64,000 nt of DNA from Lanius collurio. Lineage: Eukaryota > Chordata > Aves > Passeriformes > Laniidae. Each line of letters begins with the position of its first letter. Position 1 is the first letter of the stretch. The position numbers were made by a program, and so were the translations under genes. This document shows positions 12,766-27,404 of this stretch, one piece after another. The stretch is from positions 8,103,260 to 8,167,259 of the forward strand of contig JACBWW010000008.1 in assembly GCA_020086605.1 (NCBI GenBank), written 5' to 3'. Below the pieces are notes generated by a model. It was not told the origin of the DNA. It saw only the letters and a program-made list of their open reading frames with translations, and searched no databases.

Positions 12766-15700
12766 AGGATGTTAATATCAGAATTAACTTGGATTGAAAG
12801 ATTAGAGACATCATGACTGTTGAGAGACTTTCTAGTTGTTCTGTGCTTTGCATAATAATGCATTTGTAGGAAACCTCTCCCAAAAAAACCCTTAAAAATG
12901 TGTATATACATTTATATAATATAGAAAGAAGTAAAATAATTTACCTAAAAAATACAGCTATTTGCATTTTGATAGGTTAATGTTAAGTGATTGAAAGCAC
13001 TATTTTAAAATTCTAAATCTTTTGCCGCTACTGTTCATGAGCTACAGGTCATACCCAAAAAGGCAGTGTTCCTTCTTTCACTTTTGTGGTTTCCTGCTTG
13101 GATTTGGAGTTTTTTTCCATTTTTCTTCTTTCATTCTCTGAAATTCGTGATTTTGATGATTGATCATCATTCTGCTCCTTTTTTTTGCAGTAGGTGTTCT
13201 AACAGTTCTTTAGCAAACTGCTGGAATCTGTTTGCAGTCAAGGATTGTCCCTTTTATTAGGAAAGGGGTACCTAACAGGGTGCAACGTGTTTGTACAAAA
13301 TTCCAGCTGTTACAAAGGTTCTCTCAGGGTCTCCTGTAATTTGAAACTTGATACAGATCTGACCTGAGACTGATGGTTAGTCTGTGGATGCAGTCCACAG
13401 AAAATATGCCATATTAATACAAAATACATAATAATACAGGCGGCTTTAAAAAGGCAGTTCGTGAATATTACTGCACTAACATTCACTACATGAATGACCA
13501 TTATGAAGAACTTGACATATGTGTAGAAGACACAGCCTTTCCAGAAGGACAGATTAGTCCCTAATCTTTTTTTCTCCACATCACTCTAATGGCAGTGTTG
13601 TAAAAGCTAGTATAAAATTAATCAGGGAGTGAGAAATACTTTTCAAATTGGTAAGGGCAGTTTTAATATAAATTTGTCAAATAAACAGACAAAAAATCTT
13701 AAAATGGCAGAGGCAAAAGAACATAGGAGGACACAGCATGCTAGCATGAGTTTTGCCCTTGCTAGGTCACTCCACTGAGATACTCTCACTAGGCATTGTT
13801 TAATAGGTTTACTGAACTACTGATTAAGAAAATCAAACAGTACAGACCTTAAAAACCTTGCCATAGTCATGTACAGTGAGAGCAACAGAAGTGAATTGGT
13901 GTTAGGACATACTTACATTTAAGAAATTTGTCTTAACAGTTTTCAAAATCTAGTGAGAGAGGTTTGGTTTGTATTGGGTCGTTACCCAGTTAAAAATAAC
14001 CTTTCCAGGTCATGTCATTTTGTTTGCCGCAGTGAAATAAGTTTATTTCAGCAGAATGAGGCCGTTATTAGCTTGGCAGAGTCCACTTGTCAGAATTTTA
14101 TGGAGCAGAACACCGTTTGGCTTGGAAATTCAATAAATACTGTAATGTGAGAGGAGTTAAACTCCAAGGGCTGAAGGGGCACAGTCTTGGGAATTTGTCA
14201 CTAATGCATTGTTTAACACTTCTATTGAGAAAGTATCAGGATATATGAAAGAATGATAATTAAAAATCAGGCAAACATGTCTCTCATGATATTAGGTGAT
14301 GTTAAATATATGGACTGAATATAATTTTTCAATATTGAAGCAGAAGAGCAGTAATGTCAAAAGTGAAAATAAATGCTTTGCACTTCTGTTTTTACCTACT
14401 TTATTTTTCCTACATGCAGTTCTCCTAACATTGGGATTAGTAAAAGGGATGGTTTAGCATGGTTAGAGGAGATATACAATTAAATGTAATTGAACTATTA
14501 TTGTTTAAATTAGCATGGGAAAAATTTGCTCTGTGACATGTATTTATCTGAAGTGTGGGAGGCTGATTTTCTGTCTCCAGTGGGAGAGGAGTAGGAAAAC
14601 TAATTGCTCTCCCTGCAAGGTGAAACTATGCAATTCAGTCATGTAATAATTTTAGAGGCAGGGATGAGGTAGTCAGCAAAAATGGTTGGGGTGCCCTCAA
14701 GCTATCCAGACTTTCTGCTTGTACTTGGAACACTGTCATTTGAAACAACTCTTTTAAAGTATTGCCTGTTAAAACAAAAAGATTATTTCCAGATGTATTA
14801 ATTTCAGGTTTCCAGTCCTATATGGTAACATTTATAGACAGTGAGCTAAGTAACCATTAAACATATGGTGGAATATTGATTATGCAATGTCATTCTGTCA
14901 AGACTGCATGTTTTTATTAAATATGTACATATGACATAGGAGTTACTGTCTGGATACTGAAATTCTAGCTGGAATGCTATATTATGTACCAATCAGGTGA
15001 AGCTATTTTAATAATTCTGCCAAGTAATAATACCAGGTAATTTCTAGAAGGTGAAGGATTCCCATGAGGAAGTCAAGTGTTTCACCACAGCAACAAACCA
15101 TTGTTGACACATTCTGAATTATATTAACTGTCTTTTCTTGAATTATTTTTCAGCTGTTCAATTTGTTTTTCTTTGTCATCTACAAATTTTGGAGAGAGTT
15201 AAAATTGAAGTTGCCTTTGTCAATTCATAGCGGTTCCTCCCTTTGTAATGTGACCAAGTCAAATGAATATACCGTTGTTCATTTGATAAAAGTAGTACTA
15301 CCTTCAGTATTACTTAGATAATGCTAACATGCATCTTGGTATCACTGTGCAAGTGGTGCCTGAGAACAATAGAGTGTTCCATATTTGTGCCTAGTTTTTT
15401 TATTATTTTTTCCATTAGTATGCTTGTAGTCGTTTTTGGTTTTGTTTTTTTTTCCTAAACTGTTGTGATCTGCATCGTCTTTTCAGTCTGAATACAATTC
15501 TCTTCACTGCTCTTACTTGTGTGATGCAGAAATAGGTGTGTTGTGGTTGATACATCTGTACGTACTATTCAGACAACTATCCTGAAGGTTATAGTAACTT
15601 GTAAGTGTAGTTCCAGGCAACCCCTGGAGAGTAGTCTCTGAACTTTATCTCACCTAGTATAGGATGCATCTCTTTCCTTTGCAAGTGTTCTCACATTTAC

Positions 15701-16616
15701 TGTCAAACTAAGAGTATGCCTTGAAGTTACTTACTCATTGAATTGTACCAGATTTCCACTAGTCCTAAAATGTGTGTCTAAATGTTGAGTCTGCTGATTC
15801 ATATGTTTTAATCATACCTTTTAATGTGAATGAAATAGTTTTGCAGATCGCTTGCAGTATACTCAAACCCCTTTAAAATTATACTAAAATATTTCGTAAA
15901 ATAAAAAGCAAACACATTTTAATGTCCAGATTAACTGTGTTTGGTTAGTAGATATAACTCTAGTTGGACAGAGAAGAGATCATTCACAAGTTAGTAATTC
16001 CCAGAAGGCATTTTAGCTGGGTAAGATGTGCACACTTATGGTATATGGACACAGCTTACCAAAAGGATCTGTTCAGTGATATCCTGAAGCAGCAATAAAC
16101 AAACATACCAGAATAATTGACACAGTTTACTGGCATTTTACAGTTTATATGCTGTCACATCTGTATTAGTTTTTGGCAGTATTAGTTTCTGGCAGCTGTG
16201 CATACTGGTACTAAAGAAACCCTTTTTTTCTGTTCATTCAGTTAGTGCACTTAATGTTATCTTGATATTTTGTGGGGTTTTTGATTATTACTAAAATTAA
16301 AACTTCTAAATAATAATTTTTAAAACCATATTAGTGCAGAAATTTTAATAAAGTAAGTTAGCCAAAGAAAGGTTTTATAAAGGTAGCATGAATTAAATAC
16401 ACCAGGGAATTAAGAAATGATGACATTACATGCTGCTGGGTTTTATTACTATTTACAGAATACTTTCTATTGGATTTAGAATGAATTTTTCTTTGATCAT
16501 TTTAGTCTTTCAAGCTTCTTCAGCACAGGCACATACTCTACTTAGATCCAAAGGGCAGGCAGAGGTTTATAGTTAGATTTACTTGATCTCTTGATGCCTT
16601 GGCTTCACATACTACA
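12766..16616. other. Non-coding sequence, including a 16-bp tandem repeat
   Basis: No gene is recognised. Small T/A-rich runs occur throughout. At 16164-16195 a 16-base unit (TATTAGTTTTTGGCAG) is repeated in tandem with one mismatch. Confidence 0.5.
16164..16195. repeat. 16-bp tandem duplication
   Basis: TATTAGTTTTTGGCAG is followed immediately by the same unit with one T-to-C change. It is a simple slippage-scale duplication. Confidence 0.9.
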
Positions 16617-16787
16617 GTTTGGGGTATTTTTAGGGTTTGTTGTTTTGGTTTTGTTTTTTCCCCCTCTCTTTTTTTCTTTTGAGGAGGGTGGTTGGTTGGT
16701 TTTGTTGTTGTTGCTGCTGCTTTTTGTGTGTTTGCTTTTGTTTGTTGGTTTTGGTTTCAGTTTGGTTTGGGTTTTTTGTTTATTTTC
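16617..16787 (+). repeat. T/G-rich low-complexity tract
   Basis: About 170 bases consist almost wholly of T and G on the + strand, with repeated GGTTTTGTT-type units and a short GTT/GCT triplet run. Open frames across it on both strands are by-products of this composition and not genes. Confidence 0.9.
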
Positions 16788-17767
16788 AAAGTATATTTCA
16801 GCTCTCCAGGGAAAAAAAGAAAAACGCTTGCTTAGCCTAAGCACCTGAACCAACTATGTCTGAAATGATCTGAATATTTTATCCAGGCAATATTGAATTT
16901 ATACTCATTATCAGTATTATAATAGATTTATGCTTTTAGAAAGAAAATCATATTAATTTTTTTAAAAATAAAGGTGTTTCTAGATGTTGTTTGCAGTATT
17001 CTTATTGGGCATTCTGTGATCTGTAGCTGCATCTAAGTGGATGGCACTAGGTGAGGGTCCTCCTTACGTTTATGGCTGCAACAGCCACCTGCTTGATTTA
17101 TTTGTCACGAACAGAGAACTCTTTGGCATGTGGTCATCTTGATACCTCTGTTTTGGTCTGGAACTGGAAGAAGGGTGGTGTTTGAAGAGGAATATTTCTA
17201 GTACTGCTAAGACCTTACAGTTTCATTTTTTCAGCCCTCATAAGCATTTCTTTTTCTTAGATAGTCGCCAAGTGTAGAAGTGGATCCCAGTGTTGCAGTA
17301 GTTAAAAGGAGTACAGAGAATATGAATGTTGGAATTTGACTTCATTTATAAGCAGCACAGTAGTGGATGCAGTGCTCTGAAGCTGACTCTGAAGGATGTT
17401 ATGGATCGTTTGCATGTGGTTCATTGTTCGTGGCAGCCTTCTCAGTATGGGCTGAAGTAGAGGTGTGTTGACAGAGCTGCTGTTGCTGAAGCTGTGTCAT
17501 ATTAAAGGAGCTACGGCAATTCTTGTTATGCACTCCTGGTTCATTCTGGAGTGACTTATGGTCTTCCGTACCTACCTTGTATCAGGTATAAGCAACTAGG
17601 AATCAATATATTTCTATGCCTTAAACACTCATTATTAGCACATACAACAGTCAAAACTCTGCCAGTAGTTATAGTGTATTTCTACAATTGCTCTTCTGCT
17701 TTATATTCTCTGAAATTTTGATATACTGTTGTGTGAACTGACATAGCCTCTGAATAAGTTGGGGTGT

Positions 17768-17864
17768 TTTTTTCTGTTTTTGTTTGCGTTTGGTTTTTTT
17801 TTGGAGGGGGGGGTTGGTTTGGTTTTTTTTTTTTTTTGTTTTTTTTTTGTTTTGTTTTTTTTTG

Positions 17865-17899
<35 letters not shown>
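17768..17899 (+). repeat. Long T-rich tract with G interruptions
   Basis: The tract begins with T/G mixed sequence, has an eight-base G run, and ends in a nearly pure T run of about 33 bases up to 17899. It is not accompanied by a recognisable retroposed body on either side. Confidence 0.9.
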
Positions 17900-17900
<1 letters not shown>

Positions 17901-20900
17901 ATAATTAGTTATTTTGATTTCTGTCTCCTGGAATCTCTTTTCCTACAGCTTTTCTGCTGTAGTTGAGGAAGAGCTCTTACTTACATTAGGGAGAGTCAAT
18001 CATCTGGAGACATGTAAGTTTCAGATAGTCATTAAAGCACAACATAACATGAAGATGCAAATGTTTAGGAACCGGTTGATATATTTTTATGATACAGGGC
18101 TTGTAGGTCTGTGATATATACATAAAACATGTCTATATATATATAGGAAGGAGTATACGTACTTAAAAATGTCACCTGTTTGAATCTCAGAGTGGTAACA
18201 TACTTGATTGTCCATGGTAATGCTTTTTTTCCAAACTGCTTTGAAGATTCTCATGGGTCTTAGGACCACCAGGAGGCATTGCTGTAGTGGTTTGAAAATG
18301 CTCTCCCTAGCCAGAAGAACCAGTTGTTTGAAGTCAAGAGTAAGAGGGAACACATCTGTGTAGACAGAAGCTGGTCTTTTTCATGGATAGTAAATAAAAA
18401 GTCATTCTCACAGTTCATGTAACCCTCACCTTAATCATCCTTTTAGCTCGTTCTAGGAGCTGGCAACAATTATCCACCATTCTGTCTACTAGCAACTTAC
18501 TGCTTGTCTCTGGAAACACAGTATGCAAAGTTTAGCTTTACATCTTTGAAAAGACATTAATTTTCCGTGTCCTTGTTTGCCTGTGGCTAAATTTAGTGAA
18601 ACTTTAACGAAGGCATATGCTGAATGAGGAATTAAAAAATTTTACATGGATTGTATGACTAATGACATTGCTTAGGACAAGTACATTTGAGTTTTGTATT
18701 CTGTCAATGCATACTTTGATATAAATGCCCCAAATGCTGTCTAAACAATTGCAACAGAAATGGGAATGAGAAGTGAGAACTTCAGGGTGTGAAATGTGCA
18801 GACTGAAAGCATACATGAGAGGCACACATGCTTTTCAAACATGACAAGATGCAGAAAAAGGGTCTGTGATTTTAGAACCTAGTGAAGTGGTACTAGCATT
18901 AAAAATATTTAAATAAATCATATTAATAATAAATACAATAATTAGAATAAATAATATTTTGCTTTGAAAAGGAAGACCAAGTTCCATGTTTCTCAATCTA
19001 CTAAAACACTTCTCTCATATTTGATTCTCTGAAAGATTTTTACGTACTGTAACACAAAGCAGTATTGTGTTGAAGAACCAGAGCTATATTTGTAGAATAT
19101 ATGCCTATTTGTGTATGTTTGTGGGCCATTCTTTTAAACCATTAATTCATATAGGAAAGATTCCCTTGGTTAGACTGGTACAACGTGGATAAGGGAGCAA
19201 AAAGTTTTGATACATGCTTAACTTCATGGCATCAAAACTTTTCCTAAAATTAATGGGAATACTCTTGCTTTTAAATTTCGGTAGGTGATGTGTTAGACTG
19301 TGTCTGAAATAGTTTAGCTGTTTTGCAGTCACAAGGAATCTTTCATTAACGTAAGATACTTAGTTTGTGTTTCCAAACCCAGATTCTGCATGTGTGTATG
19401 TTCTCAGAAAATCACAATGAGATAGATGAAGAACACTTGAAAACACTTAAAATTGTCTGGCTTATCAAATACTGCAATGTTATATGCAGGTTGACTGAAG
19501 TTGTGATTAGCAGTTGGACCGTTAGTGAAGCATCTTGATTTTGCTCTTTCACAATTAGGTCATAATTTGCAACTTTTCATTGCACTATTTCGTGTATTGT
19601 TTTCATTGTATTATTTCATGTTATTTGGCCTTGTAAATGAAATCTAATAGACTTAATATGTAGTGTTGCTGATCTTAAAGAGATATTATCAGGGTCTGCA
19701 GATCATTATTATTCTTCCCATATCAAATATGTAAACTCCATTGTAGAAAATACTGTTTTTGAAATAACAGGATTTGTATTGCTGCACAAAGTTTTGGAAT
19801 ATATCTCAAAAGGAAGAAATGACAGCCACATGTAGGTGTAACTTTGAGAAGTATGAGTACCTTGTACCTTCCTGAGGACCCCCAGATTTTATTGCCTAAA
19901 TAAGAATTCAGTAATACATGTGTTCATGTATATGTGTGGTATTTGGTTGCTGTTGGGAGGTTTATATTCATCCCCCAGACCTCAGAAGATTACTAGAGTT
20001 TGTATGATAATTTCTGTAAGGGGTCCTGGAACTGCTTGGCTGACTTTCTATAGCTTCATGATTTGAAACTAGTGAGGTAATTCAGAAATATCTGTTTTGG
20101 ACTCAGCCTTCCATTTGCTGTAATTTTGAGAAACTTTCAGTTGCCTGTGGAGGAATTCTCTTGACCTGTGTGTAGTTTCCTGATCAAAAAGTCAAGACAT
20201 TACCCTGTTTTCAAGTTCCCTGTATTCTACTCATTGAGTCTTAGTGGATGTTTTTTTAAGCGTATGGGTTTTGCATTTTGATTTGGGTTTTTTTTTGGTT
20301 GGTTGTTTTTTCGTTGTTTGTTTTGCTTTCACTTCTGTTGGGTTTTTGTGTGTGTGTAAATTGTATTTAGAAACCAGTATAATGCTTTTTTTTTACTATG
20401 TGGACTTGCTTTTTAAGCAGTTTATTTCAGCCAAATGGGGTATTTGAGGTCATCCACACTTCAGGTGGAAAGAAACACCAGTTGACACCTCTGACTATTT
20501 AAGTTTTGTTTTCATTATTATTTTAGCTTTCCAAGTTTAAATAAATTTCTGCACTTGCTAAATAAAAATTGAAAAAACTAACTAGGAAAATGTTGAGATT
20601 AAACTTCATTTTTTGAAAACAGTGTTGATGCAACATTGTCCCAGTTAAGACTAACAGTGACATTAAACTGTTAGCTTTATACTTGATATAAGCTAAAAAT
20701 AGTCTTTTAAGTTTGCAAGTTTAGATATCACTGTTCTATTCAGTTTTACAGAGACAGGAGAGAATCAAAGAAACTAGCTATTTATCTGGCTAAAAAGCTG
20801 ACTTAAAACTACACTAAGCAAAAAATTTTCAACTTTTAGCATTCATAAATTATTGTGTTGTATTGTAAAAATAAATGTATGAAAGACCTCTTTGTTTCCT

Positions 20901-23900
20901 CTGAGACAACTGTGTGAACCATCTCAAAGGACTGCGCTGTGATTGGGTGGCAAAATACAGGAATACATAGCACATTTTACTCTCAGCCTTGTTTCTTGTG
21001 ATTGATAGATAGGTTGACAGATGGTGTTTCAGACCATGTTCTTCGTAGTTTTCCAACAAAATTAGACTTGGTTTTGATTTTAAGTTCTGTTCAAGTAGAC
21101 TACCATTGGCACTGTTCTGGTGCAGAGATGTTTAATCTGAGATTTTTAAGGAAGCATGTACTGTTCACCAGGTAGTCAGCAATCCTTCATGGCAAACACT
21201 TAAAATCACTTGGAGCAGACCATTGTTGTCATGTAGTTCACCTTTTGCCAGTTTTAGTGTGGTCAGGTTTCTACTTTTATCGGAGAGTTTCATGTTTGTG
21301 GTTAGTGCTTGCTGCTGTGAGCAAAACGTGCTAGTCCAGGTTTTGACAGTAGTGTGTAGGTTGACTATTTCTTTTGTGAGATAAGGAAATAGAAAACAGC
21401 TTATTAAGAATCTGCTTTCTTCTTGTCAAAGAAGTTGGCAACAGTAGATGGTGCAAACAAATGGTATGATTTGAAAATGCAGTTCTATAATTATGAATTT
21501 TTTATAATTTATGATCAACTTAATATGAAAACATGACTTTAAAATTAGTTTATATTGGAAATTAATTTGTTTTCTGACACCTGTTATGAGATTCTTTTAA
21601 AATATCTGTTCTAAAATAGCGTGGCTTTTACAGTATCAAAGAGACAGGGTAGTATGTACGGGCTAAAAGGCTGCTTTGTGTTGGGATTTTGGGGAGCATG
21701 TTTTTTGTCAGTTGCAGGACAAGTAATGGAAATTGTCCAGCCAGCTGAATTCCATGCTTTCATTTTAGAGCACAGCCTTATTCAAAGGACTTTGCATTCA
21801 GAATTCTTCTACCTGTATTCTTTAGAATATAGATGAGATGTTGAATTTTAGAGAGCAAGGATGGTATTTTCATCTTTTGGCTTTTAATGCTAATATAATC
21901 AAAGCAAGATTAAAAGAAACTCTTAAATCAAGAGACTGTCTTTCTTTTGATTCACTGATTTATGATTCTAAGTGATTCTATGTTCTTGACAGACTAGTTT
22001 ATGTCCAAGGCATTGAAATTTACTCCAGGTAGTTTTTGCTGCACTGTTACTGCTTTAGTAAATAACAAAATCAGGGAAATGCCCCAAAGTATTAAAAATT
22101 ATTTATCTGTTCTAATAAAGATATGCTGAGATCTGTAAAAAATACTTTAATATTTTTATATCAGTTATTGTAACTATTAGTAACAGTTACTAGTTTGATA
22201 TTATTTTAGAATATATCAGTAAAACATAATTTAAAAAAGTTGAATGAACAGCCTTTGGAATTTTACAGATAATGGTATTGTTTCATGCTCCCTATAGTCA
22301 TATGACCTTTTCAAAATTTAGAAATAATTTGCAATTTTAGGTTGCTTTGTTTTTGTGCCAGTTTAGAACTAAGAATGAATTTCTACGTCTTACAGACCTG
22401 CAATGTCCAAGACCCATGATCTGAATAATGACTTACACAGAATGAAAGAGTAGTGTAGAATTTTGCTGCCATTCCAGACATTTCAAATGAGACTTTTCTC
22501 TCACTTTTTTACAAGGGATAGTGATACCTATTTCTTAGGAAAGCTCTAATTGATAAAGTTAAGCTTAAGCAAGTTTTTCTTCTTTCCAGGTAGAAAAAAT
22601 ATTTACAGGACCTTGGGTCACTTGCATGATTTTGTAGTTCTTTCCTGGCTTAGTTGCAAAGAAAGTATGTATTAGGAGAAGTAACACATCTAAGCAGTTT
22701 TTTTCACCTGTGTACTTTTACACTTACCTGTAGGAAGAAGTAGACAAAACAATTCAGAATGACTGTAAGCATTAAATAAACTGGAATTGGATCTGTTATT
22801 AAGTGGAGGTCTCTCTGAGGTCTAAGCATCATATTTATTAATTATCCTAAAAATATATATATCTGTTATATAAAAAGGAAATAATTGCACATCCACATTA
22901 TAGTGTTACAGTAACACTTTTGGAATAATATATAAAGTAAACAACATATAGATTTGTATAAACACCATTTAAATTTTTTGTGTATCGCATCTGCTGTCAC
23001 ATCACTTTCTGCTGTTAAAAATTCAACTGACTGGTTAGGTTCTTTGTAGTGAGAACATAGTGGAAACACTCTGGAGGATTCTCCAGAAAGAATTGCTATC
23101 AAAAGAAGGCACATTGGGTAAGAAGTATTATTTACCAGATTCAGTCCACTACAGTTTCTTTGTTTGAAGGACATGTATTGAATCTTTTAAATTTAGCTTT
23201 ATATATGCTTTTTTCATCATGTCAGGCTTGGGAAGTGAATATTGTTAACTGCAAATAGTTTCTCTGAGACAAGGGCAAGCTCTGTGGGCAAAGCAAACTG
23301 CATCATGGCCTGTCATTCACACTTCAAGTAATTGAATTATAAAATAGTGATTTGACTCTGACTGTTGATGTAAAAGGTTTTGGCTCTAATGCAAGTGTCT
23401 TACCTAAAGTATTTTCTTTTTAATTTTAATATGATGATTTATGGATGTGTAAGTAAATATATCTGCATGTCTGTAGAAATGTGCCTATGCAACTAGATAT
23501 GTCTATGTGCAAAAATACAGATTGACCACATACATACTCCAGGCATTACAAAAATTTTGATTTAATGTGTGACTCAAAAGAGGCATGCTGAAATCACCTT
23601 AAGGAAAAAAATAAAACTTTCTTTTTAGTTCATGGTTTATTAGAAGAGCAATTGAATTGGTGTGCATGCACCATAACAGGAGACAGTCTTGCTAATAGAT
23701 GTATTTTTTTGTCTAATGAAAGGTCTTCATGAGTGTCATGGAAGAAAAATAGGTTCTGTTGTCAGTCGTCTGTTAGTCAGGCTAATAATTCCTATTTCTT
23801 GCAGATATGTTGTATATAGATAACTGTGGTGAAGACTGACATCACATTCTAAAGTGGATATCCAGTGTTTTCAGGATATGGAAGTAAGAATTCTTTTACA

Positions 23901-25492
23901 GATCTATTTTCAAAGTTTACTAGTGTTGCAGTATTCAGTAGGATGTCCCCATCCCTTGCTTAAAGGTGAGGGGTTTTTTTCAATCATTATAAAGATTTTT
24001 AGACATCACTTAGAAATTAGAGAACCATCCTTCTTTGAGGCTGTGGAGGGATCAGTCCATTTTACCTCAGCTGCTTCAATATGAAGATTTTTTCAATGTT
24101 TAGTGACCTTTCTGTATCTAAGTAGAATATTGGGTGTCTTAGATTCAGTTAGGATTAGGGTCCAATATTGTGTCTGTGATATTGAATCAGGAGTATTTAT
24201 GCATACAGAGTTTGCTCATGATTGCAGATCTGTTAGTAAGCCATAATTCATTTCCATGGATAACTGCATAGTGATAGCATAGGAGTAGACACAGTTGTAT
24301 GTCTGTGCAGTTGGAGATTCCTACAGAAAAGTATCCTAATCTTTCTGGGTGCTGGTATGTTACCCTCTAACAGGTTACTTCCAAAATATATTCACATACC
24401 TCCAGTCTCTATTTTCTAAAATACATTTTCAAATGTGCTTAGTTTCTGAGGGATTTCAGTGTCTCAGTTCTCTTGGATCTCACTGTGAGGAGAAGGTAGG
24501 AAGCACTGAGGCTGACAGACAGAAGTCTACTTAACAGAAAACAATATGAAAAAGAACAGTATGTCAGTGGATTATTTTTAAAATTATACTTCTGTAATTA
24601 AGTAGCAGAACATTGAAAAAAAATGATATAATTGTTTAAGACATTTAAATAGTATCAAAAAATGTGAATGTGAGTACTAATATCAAATACCTATAAATTC
24701 TATGTGAGAGTCAGAATTGCAGAAATTATTGTAATCGGTTTGATTGTGATACATTATTTTAAACTTTAATGAGTTTTGAATGAAATTCCACATTTCTACA
24801 TTTGGCAGTTCTGTACAGTGATCTGGTTTAACATTATTCAAAATGATAGTTAGTGTTCAAAGCCTAGGTATCAGCATAAGATTTTTATATTTTTTATTTC
24901 TTTAAGAACTTCAGGAAGTATCTTTACCTCTTGGAGGAGGTTTAGAAAAAAACCAGCACAATATTTGTTTGAAATCATTTGAGCAAGATTTACATTTCAA
25001 TTGGCATATATCTATTGCTGGATACCAAATTCAATGCCAAATCAGATGACTGTTTTGACTGTTGTGTAGATGTTCTTGTTCAAGATGTCAGTTACAGAAG
25101 TAAAGGCAACTTCATTGATAAAAATAAAAAAAATGATGATACAGTTTAGGAAAAAATGGATTACACTAGCACATTCCAGAACATTCCATAATCCACAGAT
25201 AAGATGTAAAACAAACTCTATGTAGATAAATTCAAGCCATCCTCCAAAATTAATTGCAACTTTTAGTACTTGAATAAATAAGCATACATCTTTTTCCTAG
25301 ATCCCAAGTAGTATTTTTCCACTGGCAAAAATACTGGTGGAAGTTTGGTCTGGAAATTTGGATCTTTCATTGCACCATTTCAGATAAATTTGATTGATAT
25401 GGAAGTGTCCGTGTGGTAGTGCAGTATTTTTAACATGATTAAATTTATGTATCTGGGATGCTTATTTTCTGGCCTAAAGATTATGCCTAAAT

Positions 25493-25497
<5 letters not shown>
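17900..25497. other. Non-coding AT-rich sequence, no gene seen
   Basis: No exon, RNA gene or known element is recognised. A T/G-rich tract lies at 20265-20357. The longest frame (22866-23174, minus strand) has no recognisable family and no splice or promoter support. Confidence 0.5.
20265..20357 (+). repeat. T/G-rich low-complexity tract
   Basis: GGGTTTTTTTTTGG and GTTTGTTTTG type units followed by a short TG run. It resembles the tracts at 16.6 and 17.8 kb and has the same strand bias. Confidence 0.8.

Positions 25498-25526
<29 letters not shown>
25498..25526 (+). repeat. Uninterrupted run of 29 A
   Basis: A pure A tract of 29 bases. No retroposed gene body is recognised just upstream, and avian CR1 lacks poly(A) tails, so its origin is unclear. 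It may be simple slippage. Confidence 0.95.
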
Positions 25527-25530
<4 letters not shown>

Positions 25531-27404
25531 TGCATTGGTTAGCATGTAGAAAGAGCAGTTCACATTTATTTGATATTTAATGGATCTGACTTGCAAAAAA
25601 TAAAATTAATTCATGAAGTAAATTACTTTATTTTTGGTTCCAGAGTCTTTGAAAAAAGGGGAATGCAATAATGACATAGTTGTAGTAGTCATCATGGTTT
25701 CCACAGTACTAATGACTAGGAAATGATTGTGAAGTAAATTTTACAAAGAGTAAGGTAACAGTCTGCATACTGTGGATTTCAAAAGGCATGATAATCTCAT
25801 CTACAGGTACCTGAACAAGACCATCTTTATAGGCTTTATATTTTGTTTAAGGCATAAAAAAACCCCTACTTTCTTCCTTGCCTTGTCCTTTAACCTATGA
25901 CCTGCCTGCTTCTGTTCATACAAGCATCATTAATGTTGTGCTGGCAACAGTGGAGGATCTACTGTATGCAGAGATTAGGACTAAGGAATTCTGGTTCTGG
26001 ATATTAAGGGATTAGAAATTGCTTGGGATACATATCCACATTTTCTCACTTAATCCAGTTGTTTCTGTTATTCAAATTTATAAATAAATAAAATCTTAAT
26101 TCTCCTGTATCTTCTAGCACCTGAGGTGAGCAAGGCATTCAAACTAACACATCAGTTAGACAGCTGAGTAAGTTTCTTCAGCAGAAGACCTCTTCTAAAA
26201 TTGAGGGCTTGCATGTATGCAGAGCACTAAGGAAAGGAAATATTCATATTTTTTTCGCCTGACTTCTAACCCTTGAAATCAAAAGCATTTTCCCTACCCA
26301 CTTATTTGCTGTTAGACCTCAAGAAAAATGACTAGCTTTTCTTAGCAGAAGGTGGTTTTAACAACATTATGGTATACATAAGAGAGAGTCTGAAACATAT
26401 GCCCAAACTTGGATGTGGCACCAACATTTTTTTGCCTTTTTAGATACACTGCTAAAGTTACGCAGAACATCCATAAAGTGTATCTTTCTTTACAGTTTTT
26501 TTTCTTTTACAGTGAAGAAGTAGGATTGGAAGATGTTTTGAAAAAGGTTCCTGTTTACTAACAACAAGGTCCCAAAGTCATTCACATCTGTATACTTCAA
26601 ATTAGGCTTTTCAAGCTATTGAAAAATTGGTTACAGCTGGCTGCACACCCTGACAGTTGAAAATAAAACTCCCATACCAGTCATAACTAGCAATTCAATT
26701 TAACTTATGCACAGTGAGAGCAACAAAACGTAGTTTCTTTCCAAAGAGGCGACAGTGCAGTCAGAACTTCTACAGCTGCCTTTCATGCACTGATAATTAA
26801 AAAAAATCAAAACAAAATCCCTAACTGGAAAATACACCCTCCCTTTATAATTATCTATTTCAAAGCTGTAATCGAGCATTTCATTATAAAGATGCTAATC
26901 AATCCAGAACAATACTCCTGGGACAGCACACACACTCAAAGACATAACAGTTATAATAGAAATGCTGCAGAAACTTTACTGGGTTTGTAATAGTTGCTCA
27001 AGCATTTCTGTTGTGAAAGATGAAACTCCCACAAGTGCCTTGCAGTGTTCCAACCAGAATGTCAGGCTCATCTTCTAGCCTTTAGATGTGTTGGAAAGAC
27101 AGTACTTTGTTATCTGTAGAATAATAATAAAATAAGCAGAATGCACTAATATAAATAAAAAAAAAAAATCATGAATCTAGCCAGGTTCTTATTTAAAACT
27201 AATGATTGTGAGTAAATGAAGACAAAACTGGAATTATCTTTCTAGGTTCTGTTTTAGATTTTAAGTTATTTAACATACCATTATTTGCAGCACCCTCCAA
27301 ATTTTGTTAGAGATTTTATGTCTATGAGATAGTTCTAACACTCCAGAGGAAAATTTGAGCTTTGAGGTACTACTGCTAGGTATAGCCCTCATTCATCTCG
27401 TTTT
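25527..27404. other. Non-coding sequence with a possibly constrained block
   Basis: No gene is recognised. From about 26640 to 27080 the sequence is more complex and holds homeodomain-type cores (AATTA, TAATC, CTAATCAA), which is typical of conserved enhancers but only suggestive without alignment. Confidence 0.45.

Noticed and set aside
16591..16853. Three overlapping open frames on both strands, up to 85 codons
   Set aside because: They are produced by T/G low-complexity sequence; the peptides are runs of Phe, Leu, Val, Cys or Lys/Asn/Pro with no family resemblance.
22866..23174. 102-codon minus-strand frame
   Set aside because: No recognised protein, AT-rich codon mix, and no splice or polyadenylation support.
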